Assembly (NCBI GenBank): GCA_910585395.1 | Contig: CAJUCK010000099.1 | Span: 1-5,586, forward strand | Direction: 5' to 3' | Length of the DNA: 5,586 bases | DNA from: an uncultured Lachnospiraceae bacterium | Lineage (GTDB): Bacteria > Bacillota > Clostridia > Lachnospirales > Lachnospiraceae | Shown here: positions 1 through 5,535 of the stretch, piece by piece | Layout: each line of letters begins with the position of its first letter | Numbering within the stretch: position 1 is the first letter of the stretch | Made by a program: the position numbers and the translations under genes | The notes under the pieces: model-generated | What the model was told of the DNA's origin: nothing | Database searches by the model: none | Seen by the model: only the letters and a program-made list of their open reading frames with translations

Positions 1-16
1 TTTTTTGTACAGAAAA

Positions 17-51
17 GGAGCTGCGCACTAATTATTTAGTGCGACAGCCCC
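17..51. terminator. 15-bp hairpin, terminator-like, orientation unresolved
   Basis: The arms GGAGCTG+CGCACTAA (17-31) and TTAGTGCG+CAGCCCC (36-43 and 45-51) pair around the loop TTAT, with A44 bulged and one G-T pair. Read on the minus strand the stem is followed at once by TTTTCTGT, as in a Rho-independent terminator. On the plus strand the first T-run (TTTTT, 57-61) starts 5 nt after the stem. No complete gene adjoins it on either side, so it may be the end of a gene or insertion element lying left of the window. The hairpin is directly visible; its role is inference. Confidence 0.45.
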
Positions 52-480
52 ATCACTTTTTAACGTAGTAGCTTTTGAAAAGAAGTTGAGATGATCAGAG
101 AGACGAATTCAAGATGTCATAGGTTAAAAATCAATGCATAGCAAGTTCATGGTTACATATAGTAATAACTGTGAAAAATTCCCGAGTGGCAGATGAGCAG
201 ACAGAAATAATTACAGCCGAGCATGGCACGAATCAGACATTCATTGGCTTAGAACAGACTCTGACCGGACACTATTGGTTTCGTTTTGCTATAGGTACCA
301 GTTCTATTTAGGTAAATCCTTATTCAGTAAAACTGAGAAAGAAAGTTTAAGATAACAATTAGTTGAAGGATGACACAAAGGAGCCGAAACTTACAGCCAT
401 TACTAATTTTTCTGTTCATGAACTGTGTATGAAATAAAAATAATTATGAGATTTTATATAATTTGGAGAATATGTCCATT
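52..480. other. AT-rich stretch without an intact gene
   Basis: I see no convincing gene, RNA or repeat here. One plus-strand frame is open from 123 to the TAG at 309-311; a possible GTG start at 171 would give 46 codons. The same frame resumes from 363 to the TAA at 432-434, with stops in between. Its predicted residues (for example TGHYWFRFAIG near 270-300, then KEPKLTAITNF near 378-410) look protein-like, but I do not recognise a family and there is no ribosome binding site. It could be debris of a decayed gene of the host element, or chance. Confidence 0.35.
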
Positions 481-484
481 GTTT

Positions 485-513
485 TTGACGTTTATTTTTG
501 GTAATATTATACA
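485..513 (+). promoter_or_regulatory. Putative sigma-A promoter of the hamAB operon
   Basis: TTGACG (485-490) matches the -35 consensus TTGACA at five of six positions. A 17-nt spacer leads to TATACA (508-513) as the -10; TATTAT at 505-510 is a second, closer-spaced option. Transcription from here would start near 520 and leave a leader of about 35 nt before hamA. No operator-like palindrome overlaps it. Seen in sequence; use as a promoter is inferred. Confidence 0.55.
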
Positions 514-542
514 AAGAGAAGCAGAAAATAATTAGAAAAATG

Positions 543-551
543 AGCAGGTGA
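543..551 (+). promoter_or_regulatory. Shine-Dalgarno site that decides the hamA start
   Basis: AGCAGGTGA lies 5 nt before GTG at 557 and complements the 3' end of 16S rRNA (AGGTGA is an exact match to the distal part of AGGAGGTGA). The earlier in-frame GTG at 548 is inside this site and has no Shine-Dalgarno sequence of its own, so 557 is preferred. Confidence 0.6.
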
Positions 552-556
552 AAATA

Positions 557-1366
557 GTGGCAATACCAAAGGGAAAGAATGAATATAGAATTAGTAGTGA
601 CAGCATCATTGCATTTGGCATTTCTCATTCAAAAAAGGAAATGGAATTGTCACTTTGTACAGATGTCTATGATAAACTATATGATATTGAAGAAAACATA
701 AATTTAGCAAATAGCCTTCAGGATACAGGGTTCGACAGGATGCTGATTATGGAGAAGATTTTTCCGCAAGGGAAAAAGGAAAGCTGGGAAATTGGGGAGG
801 CATACGCTCAATCTTATGCAGAAAGTAATCTGTCTGCAATTATTCCGTGGGGGATAACAAGAGATCTTAAAAAGCCGGGCTCCAGTCTGCCAGGTGCAGA
901 TATAGTAGGACTGCACAAACATGAGAGCGGTACATATTTTTTGTTTGGAGAAATCAAAACATCATCGGATAAAGATTATCCGCCAGGAGTAATGTACGGT
1001 GAACACGGCTTAAAGCATCAGCTTGAAGATTTATGCCAGGAAAAGGAGATTACAAATCAATTAGTAAAGTATTTAGCGCATAGATTAAAGAATGATGCGT
1101 TGTGGCCTCAATATACAGATGCATTTAAAAACTATATGAATTCAAGGGAAGAAGCGGTACATATTTTAGGTGTTTTAGTCCGGGATGTAGTTCCATCAGA
1201 GGATGATTTAAGGACACGCACAAAAGCCTTGGAAAAATTTGCTGTTGGAAAGAAGACGATTGAACTGGTAGGAATTTATGTGCCGGAAGATGCAGTGAAA
1301 AAATTTCCATATATTATTCAGGAAGAATATGAGAGGAGGTCTGTTTCTAATGTTAAAAAAGAATGA
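557..1366 (+). CDS. hamA: HamA-like nuclease subunit of a Hachiman-type defence system
   Basis: Predicted 269-aa soluble protein without signal peptide or membrane segment. The centre carries a PD-(D/E)xK-like nuclease signature: an upstream acidic residue in WEIGEAY (Glu81), then PGADIVG (Asp115), a beta strand, and FGEIKTS (Glu132 and Lys134 as the ExK pair), followed by a helix with HQLEDL (Gln155). This order and the short length fit HamA, the nuclease effector of Hachiman, which is encoded just before and bound by the helicase HamB. In studied Hachiman systems the complex is thought to sense aberrant DNA and release DNA cleavage. The next gene is such a helicase, overlapping by 17 nt, which supports the call. 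The N-terminal 75 residues and the C-terminal part have no motif I recognise. The start is GTG 557, chosen for its Shine-Dalgarno site; GTG 548 would add three residues. Alternatively it belongs to the related AbpA group or an unnamed nuclease family paired with Ski2-like helicases. Confidence 0.72.
   Translation: MAIPKGKNEYRISSDSIIAFGISHSKKEMELSLCTDVYDKLYDIEENINLANSLQDTGFDRMLIMEKIFPQGKKESWEIGEAYAQSYAESNLSAIIPWGITRDLKKPGSSLPGADIVGLHKHESGTYFLFGEIKTSSDKDYPPGVMYGEHGLKHQLEDLCQEKEITNQLVKYLAHRLKNDALWPQYTDAFKNYMNSREEAVHILGVLVRDVVPSEDDLRTRTKALEKFAVGKKTIELVGIYVPEDAVKKFPYIIQEEYERRSVSNVKKE
1334..1339 (+). promoter_or_regulatory. Shine-Dalgarno site of hamB inside the end of hamA
   Basis: A perfect AGGAGG lies 10 nt before ATG 1350 and within the last codons of hamA. 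The upstream in-frame ATG at 1329 lies before this site and lacks its own, so ATG 1350 is the likely start. Placement inside hamA suggests translational coupling of the two subunits. Confidence 0.7.
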
Positions 1367-4300
1367 TTTGCATAGATTAGAAGCTCATTGGGCTGTCTCT
1401 GTAATTCCTGAAAAAGACAGGCAGGCATGCTTTCATACAATTGATAAAATAAAAACTCAAAAAGCCATAAAACATAGTATTAAATTTAATTTTATGCCAC
1501 AAAAAGACTGGCAGGAGAATCTGGAAAGAATTGCATTAGCATACGAAATGGCAGCAATAGAGAATATTTCAGCATTTACTAATTATACAGATGAAAATTG
1601 TGACAGGCAGCTTTTCTCAGCTTCGGCATGGCGTTGTTTTGATTTGTACAGCGTTATGGATATCCCACAAAATATTAATGCTAAGATTTTCTTTGTATTG
1701 CATATTTGCGCTATGGCATATTGTGGTGAGAGATGGAATGATTTAAAAAAATGGTTTTTGGACAATCAGGAAATAATTTTGAATGGCATACAGGAGGATA
1801 TAAGTGATTCATGGGATCAGAAGATACTAAAATCTATTTTTAGATGCTGGCTCAAATTATTTGTTAAAAAGGATTGGGATGATTTGTCGCAGATTGGGAA
1901 AGAAATTGCCAGCCTCCGCCAGTCCCAGAAAATTTATGAAGAAAAGTATTTAATGGAATCAGGGGATAGCCAGCAAAGTGCATTCCTTTTAATTGCTTTG
2001 TATAACCTGTCAAAAAGCACGGAACTTCTTGCTTTATATATGATGCAGGGAGAACCTGCAGCAATTCACGGACAATTAGATAAGCATTATGAAAATTCAA
2101 TTGAAGCAGCATTATGTGCGAATGACACAGAATTTGAGACAATATTGAGATGGCTTCATTGTGCTTCAAATTATATGGTGGATGGCTCTGTCTGGTGGAT
2201 AGCGAGAGCCATTAACTCCAGAACTACGGATTTTGTAAAATATGTAACAAAAAACAGAAGCCTTTTTGAAATGCTGCCTCCTCAGAAAGCTGCTATTCGA
2301 GAACAGGGATTATTGGACCAGGCATCAACGGCTATTGCTGTCGAAATGCCTACATCAGGCGGAAAAACACTGCTGGCGGAATTCAAGCTTCTCCAGGCAT
2401 TAAATCAGTTTGACCAGGAAAAAGGATGGGTGGCATATGTGGCACCGACAAAGGCGCTTGTATCTCAAATCACGCGCAGGCTGAGGAAAGATTTTAATGA
2501 AAAGATACGGATTGAACAGTTATCAGCAGCTGTTGAAATTGATGCCTATGAAAGTGAACTATTACAAAGCGGGGACAGAAACTTTGATGTAATCGTATCC
2601 ACACCAGAAAAATTAAACCTGGTTATTAAAAATGGCAAAGTATCGAGGCCGTTAGCCCTTGTTATTATGGATGAGGCTCATAATATGGAAGATCATGAAA
2701 GAGGGCTTAGGATAGAATTACTGCTGGCTGCAATAAAAATGGATTGTCCGACATCAAATTTTCTTTTATTAATGCCTTATGTTGAAAATGCAGAGGTATT
2801 ATCAAAATGGCTTGCTAATGATGTCGCATCTGGCAAAAGCATTAGTATTGGCAGTACACCCTGGAAGCCGAGCGAGAGGGTAGTTGGCATTTATGAAAAA
2901 ACATCCTGTAAGGGTAGTGGAAATTGGTGTTTAGAATTTGATTCATTGATAACGATGTCAGATTCCATACACTTTTCGGGAAAATACCGGGTGAATGGGG
3001 AACGTCATTTTGGAAAAGCATTTTCTAAAGTAAGCACAACTGACATGACAGCGGCGATGGCAAAAGAGTTATCCGTTATGGGTACCTGCCTCGCAATAGC
3101 GCGTACAACTGATTATTCCTGGAGTATGGCGAGAAATCTTGCATATGAAATGGAGGAATTACCGGAAAACTATAAAGGATTAGAAAAAATCCGACTGGTG
3201 CAGAAATATCTGGCAGATGAAATGGGTGAGGAATTTGAACTCATACACATGCTGGATAAAGGGATTGGAGTCCATAATGCCAGTTTAATGGATGAAGTTA
3301 AGGAATTGATGGAATGGCTTGCAGAAGAAAACTGCTTAAAGGTATTATGTGCTACTACAACTATTGCACAGGGAATTAATTTTCCAGTATCATCTGTATG
3401 CATACAAAGTATTTCTTTAAGCGGCTTGGGATACAGTACAGATATGACTCCCAGAGAGTTTTGGAATTTAGCAGGAAGGGCGGGAAGAATTGGGCAAAAC
3501 AGTTTAGGGATAGTAGGCATATCATGTAATGGGAAGAATAGACAGCATATTACGCAGTTTGTAAGCAGGAAAACAGGGAACTTAATATCCAGGCTGGTTA
3601 CAATGCTTGATGATATAGAAAAGCAGGGAAAGCTGTATGAATTGGATAAAGTGATTTACTATGATCAATGGACAGATTTTCGTTGTTATATCGCCCATTT
3701 ATGTAATGAAAAAGATAAACTGGATGATATTCTTGCGGAAATGGAACAGTTATTAAGAAATACATTAGGATATAATACTGTCAAAGCAGAACCAAATGGA
3801 ATGATAAAGTCAAAGAAGCTTTTGGAAGCAGCCAGAGTATACGCATCAAAGCTGCTTAAAAATCCGCAGTTGAGCAGACTGTCTGACCAGACTGGTTTTT
3901 CCCCAGAAGGAATACAAAAGGCATTTAGTGGAATGAGACAGTTGAACAAAAAATTATCTGTGGATTCGTTTCATGCAAAAAACATTTTTGGTGGAAATAA
4001 TCTGCTTGCAGAACTGTATGGCGTGATGCTTAAGATTCCTGAATTGAAACAGTTAGACGAAATTGCGGGCGAAGGACAAAAACACAGAAATATTGCTGAG
4101 ATTACTACTGACTGGGTTACTGGAAAATCGCTTGCAGAGATTGCAAAATCATATTTTTCAGAAGGGGATGATACTAAAAATTTGATGCGGGCGTGTAAAG
4201 CAATTAATAAACAGATTGCGAATTGCGGAACATGGGGACTTTCGGCAATAACAAAATTGTCCGGGATAAATTTTGAAGAACTGAGTGAAGACGAGAAAAA

Positions 4301-4565
4301 GGAAATTGATATGGTTCCTGCTATGATATACCATGGTGTAAATACTCCAGAAGCTGTTTTAATGCGCATGAATTATGTACCCAGAAGTATTTCAGGCAGT
4401 CTGGGAAAAGAATATAAAAAGGTTGCGAAAGATTTTACAGCAAATGAAGCCAAAAAATTTTTATGTTCCTTAAACGAGAATGATTGGGAGAAGGCAAAAA
4501 TGGTTAACTCTCATATGACAGGAAAGGAATATATGTGTATTTGGAAATTGTTTTCTGGAATGTAA
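1350..4565 (+). CDS. hamB: HamB-like Ski2-type superfamily 2 helicase of a Hachiman-type system
   Basis: Predicted 1071-aa cytoplasmic ATP-dependent helicase. Residues 1-300 are a helix-rich N-terminal region without recognised motifs. The helicase core follows in order: PPQKAA (about 310), motif I PTSGGKT (334-340, Lys339), motif Ia APTKALVSQ (365-373), motif Ib STPEKL (417-422), motif II DEAH (441-444) followed by the ERG-x2-IELLL stretch typical of Ski2-like helicases, a histidine-containing segment GIGVHNASL (638-646), motif V ATTTIAQGINFP (668-679), and motif VI NLAGRAGRIG (706-715). About 350 C-terminal residues are helical and probably form the accessory domains. The usual SAT of motif III is LMP (474-476). 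In Hachiman, HamB binds and moves along DNA and controls the HamA nuclease; overlap with the nuclease gene supports that role. Length is close to known HamB proteins. The helicase call is very secure, the HamB name less so; AbpB-like is the main alternative. Confidence 0.83.
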   Translation: MLKKNDLHRLEAHWAVSVIPEKDRQACFHTIDKIKTQKAIKHSIKFNFMPQKDWQENLERIALAYEMAAIENISAFTNYTDENCDRQLFSASAWRCFDLYSVMDIPQNINAKIFFVLHICAMAYCGERWNDLKKWFLDNQEIILNGIQEDISDSWDQKILKSIFRCWLKLFVKKDWDDLSQIGKEIASLRQSQKIYEEKYLMESGDSQQSAFLLIALYNLSKSTELLALYMMQGEPAAIHGQLDKHYENSIEAALCANDTEFETILRWLHCASNYMVDGSVWWIARAINSRTTDFVKYVTKNRSLFEMLPPQKAAIREQGLLDQASTAIAVEMPTSGGKTLLAEFKLLQALNQFDQEKGWVAYVAPTKALVSQITRRLRKDFNEKIRIEQLSAAVEIDAYESELLQSGDRNFDVIVSTPEKLNLVIKNGKVSRPLALVIMDEAHNMEDHERGLRIELLLAAIKMDCPTSNFLLLMPYVENAEVLSKWLANDVASGKSISIGSTPWKPSERVVGIYEKTSCKGSGNWCLEFDSLITMSDSIHFSGKYRVNGERHFGKAFSKVSTTDMTAAMAKELSVMGTCLAIARTTDYSWSMARNLAYEMEELPENYKGLEKIRLVQKYLADEMGEEFELIHMLDKGIGVHNASLMDEVKELMEWLAEENCLKVLCATTTIAQGINFPVSSVCIQSISLSGLGYSTDMTPREFWNLAGRAGRIGQNSLGIVGISCNGKNRQHITQFVSRKTGNLISRLVTMLDDIEKQGKLYELDKVIYYDQWTDFRCYIAHLCNEKDKLDDILAEMEQLLRNTLGYNTVKAEPNGMIKSKKLLEAARVYASKLLKNPQLSRLSDQTGFSPEGIQKAFSGMRQLNKKLSVDSFHAKNIFGGNNLLAELYGVMLKIPELKQLDEIAGEGQKHRNIAEITTDWVTGKSLAEIAKSYFSEGDDTKNLMRACKAINKQIANCGTWGLSAITKLSGINFEELSEDEKKEIDMVPAMIYHGVNTPEAVLMRMNYVPRSISGSLGKEYKKVAKDFTANEAKKFLCSLNENDWEKAKMVNSHMTGKEYMCIWKLFSGM

Positions 4566-4610
4566 TATAAATAGAAAACAAGATGCAGAAATTTTAAACA
4601 AATTTTTAGC

Positions 4611-4650
4611 CCAGCCTTGACCAAGATATTTTTGTCAAGGCTGGTTGCTT
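4611..4650 (+). terminator. Probable Rho-independent terminator of hamAB
   Basis: CCAGCCTTGAC (4611-4621) and GTCAAGGCTGG (4634-4644) form a perfect 11-bp stem with a 12-nt AT-rich loop, 45 nt after the hamB stop. The following TTGCTTTAG is a weak T-tract, so termination may be incomplete. The minus-strand side (GCTAAAAATT) is not T-rich, which favours the plus orientation. It also lies at the junction between the defence operon and the broken relaxase gene. Confidence 0.55.
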
Positions 4651-4696
4651 TAGTATGCCATATACATGTCAGAAAAGATTTATGCGGAGCGCTAGT

Positions 4697-4855
4697 ATCA
4701 TAGTTAATTCCTTTCGTAAAATAACTGTCTTGGAACTGCATGTTCAGATTTCATTAAGAGTAGGATTTCTATTTTTTATTGTGTTTGAAAATGAGATACC
4801 GCTGCGCTTCGCCGTAATCAGCATTTTTAAGTGATATGTGTTTCAGTACCGCCAT
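4697..4855 (-). pseudogene. Remnant of a mobilization relaxase gene, 5' end only
   Basis: Starting at ATG 4855 and overlapping the end of mobC by 29 nt, the minus strand encodes MAVLKHISLKNADYGE, followed by AQRYLIFKHNKK and a TAG at 4769-4771. The opening closely matches, from memory, relaxases that follow MobC in mobilizable elements of gut Clostridia (typical start MAVLKHISSKNADYGE). The same frame has two more stops (codons 34 and 35), then MQFQDSYF and GINYD, which align with the conserved (D)GLNCD segment about 50 residues into those proteins. Homology fades after 4697, near the hamAB terminator; the His-rich catalytic HxH region and the rest of the normally several-hundred-residue protein are absent. 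It is therefore a decayed and truncated gene that cannot make a nuclease. Only a 28-residue peptide could be translated. The weak AAAGAG site 6 nt before the ATG and the overlap show it was once coupled to mobC. Confidence 0.75.
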
Positions 4856-5261
4856 GAGAGGCTCTTTTGGAATTGTCTGCATATTGTCCGGCCGTGGAAA
4901 AACTGCCGGCCATTTTTATAACTGCATATTTCATTTCATAGATTTCTGCCAGACGTTGGCGGAGGGTTTTTAAAATTTCCGCTGTCTGCTGCCCGCCCTG
5001 GTTTAGATGGTGGGCGATCTGGTTTAAGTTGCTGCCAGTCTTTCCAAACTCTGCGATCAGTTTTTTCAGTTCCGGCACGTCTGCCACGATTTCATATTTC
5101 ACAGATATCTTTTTGTTTAAAGCCTGCAGGCGCGCATACTCTGCAAGCGGAAGTTTTGCGGCTTTTGCATTTTCTGTAATGACTTCATATTCCACATCCG
5201 TAAAGCGGAGCGTGATGCGGTTGTTCCGTTTTAGTTCTTTTTCTTTTTTGGGCCTTGCCAT
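4827..5261 (-). CDS. mobC: MobC-family relaxosome accessory protein
   Basis: Predicted 144-aa small, basic DNA-binding protein that, in mobilizable plasmids and integrative elements, binds the origin of transfer and helps the relaxase nick it. The N-terminus (MARPKKEKELKRNN) is lysine/arginine rich; residues 14-20 (NRITLRF) form the beta strand of a ribbon-helix-helix fold, with helices at about 22-36 and 38-48. Residues 73-90 carry the GKTGSNLNQIAHHLNQGG stretch characteristic of MobC proteins, followed by a charged helix to about 110. ATG 5261 is chosen because MARPKK is the usual opening and AAAGGAAAG precedes it; an upstream GTG at 5291 would add ten residues but overlaps a hairpin. Its stop lies inside the ruined relaxase gene, so it has lost its natural partner. 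The frame is intact, suggesting recent loss or use with a relaxase in trans. The last 25 residues are low in recognisable motifs. Confidence 0.85.
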   Translation of the reverse strand: MARPKKEKELKRNNRITLRFTDVEYEVITENAKAAKLPLAEYARLQALNKKISVKYEIVADVPELKKLIAEFGKTGSNLNQIAHHLNQGGQQTAEILKTLRQRLAEIYEMKYAVIKMAGSFSTAGQYADNSKRASHGGTETHIT

Positions 5262-5286
5262 AAATGAATGCTTTCCTTTCTTTTCC

Positions 5287-5307
5287 CGCACCGGTTCTTT
5301 CGGTGCG
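5287..5307. repeat. Hairpin just upstream of mobC
   Basis: CGCACCG (5287-5293) pairs with CGGTGCG (5301-5307) around GTTCTTT. It lies 26 nt upstream of the mobC ATG on the transcribed side and would form in the mobC leader RNA, where it could influence expression; it may equally be a MobC or relaxosome binding site. Confidence 0.5.
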
Positions 5308-5335
5308 CTGCGACTGTTTTAACAGGAGCCAGATA

Positions 5336-5359
5336 CTGCATATTCGCCAGAATATGCAG
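5336..5359. repeat. 9-bp inverted repeat in the oriT-like region
   Basis: CTGCATATT (5336-5344) and AATATGCAG (5351-5359) are perfect complements separated by CGCCAG. Likely a protein-binding or oriT hairpin; no family assignment. Confidence 0.6.
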
Positions 5360-5367
5360 CCGAGGGT

Positions 5368-5387
5368 ATGGGGAGCGGAATCCCCAT
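5368..5387. repeat. 7-bp inverted repeat in the oriT-like region
   Basis: ATGGGGA (5368-5374) and TCCCCAT (5381-5387) form a perfect stem with loop GCGGAA, immediately before the large nested hairpin. Confidence 0.55.
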
Positions 5388-5388
5388 C

Positions 5389-5447
5389 AAGTTTTGCCTG
5401 ACGCTCAAAATGAACGAAGTGAGTTTTGAGCAGCTCAGGCGAAACTT
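5389..5447. repeat. Nested long hairpin of the oriT-like region
   Basis: The outer arms AAGTTTTGCCTGA (5389-5401) and TCAGGCGAAACTT (5435-5447) pair over 13 positions with one T-G wobble. Inside them GCTCAAAA (5403-5410) pairs with TTTTGAGC (5424-5431) around a 13-nt loop containing GAACGAAGTGAG. This two-tier structure is the largest in the window and the best candidate for a relaxosome recognition structure. Confidence 0.65.
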
Positions 5448-5454
5448 GCTCTGG

Positions 5455-5474
5455 TTATCCCGAATTCGGGATAA
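5455..5474. repeat. Perfect 20-bp palindrome
   Basis: TTATCCCGAATTCGGGATAA reads identically on both strands with no spacer, and includes GAATTC at its centre. A spacerless palindrome of this length suits a dimeric DNA-binding protein (for example MobC or a repressor) better than an RNA hairpin. Confidence 0.65.
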
Positions 5475-5486
5475 TTAGAGTTGAAC

Positions 5487-5535
5487 AAAATCGCTGCGCG
5501 ATGGCCTGCCAAGGTTACGCATAGCGATTTTTCTT
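5487..5535 (+). repeat. Terminator-like hairpin with T-run, probable intron target
   Basis: AAAATCGCT (5487-5495) pairs with AGCGATTTT (5523-5531), and GCG (5496-5498) can pair with CGC (5518-5520) across an AT bulge; a T-rich tail TTTTTCTT (5528-5535) follows. The 19-nt loop region is larger than in most terminators. It directly abuts the putative group II intron start, matching the preference of class C introns for inserting just after hairpins with T-rich tails. It may be part of oriT that was used as such a target. Confidence 0.5.

Larger units (their letters stand above)
5308..5535. other. Putative origin of transfer (oriT) region
   Basis: The non-coding stretch immediately upstream of mobC contains five inverted repeats in about 200 bp (5336-5359, 5368-5387, 5389-5447, 5455-5474, 5487-5531). 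In mobilizable elements with a MobC/relaxase pair, oriT usually sits directly upstream of mobC and is marked by such repeats. I cannot identify the nick site from sequence alone. The region is also expected to hold the mobC promoter, but no convincing minus-strand -35/-10 pair is visible. Placement and repeats are seen; oriT function is inferred. Confidence 0.5.

Noticed and set aside
416..628. 70-codon minus-strand open frame across the hamAB promoter and hamA start
   Set aside because: AT-rich Phe/Tyr-heavy composition, no ribosome binding site, and it overlaps the promoter and coding start of hamA.
1864..4369. Several minus-strand frames of 60-132 codons inside hamB
   Set aside because: All are opposite a well-supported helicase gene with complete motifs, and none shows a domain or Shine-Dalgarno support.
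4511..4741. 76-codon minus-strand open frame overlapping the hamB 3' end
   Set aside because: Its first 15 codons continue the broken relaxase frame, while the remainder runs through the terminator and antisense to hamB. It is pseudogene plus shadow, not a separate gene.
5029..5322. 97-codon plus-strand open frame opposite mobC
   Set aside because: It is the antisense of a clear MobC gene, rich in Phe/Ser as expected of a shadow, and has no recognisable domain.
5363..5390. Minus-strand TTGATG / TACCCT pair as mobC promoter
   Set aside because: The -35 is fair but the -10 matches poorly and the spacer is filled by the 5368-5387 hairpin, so it is too weak to call.
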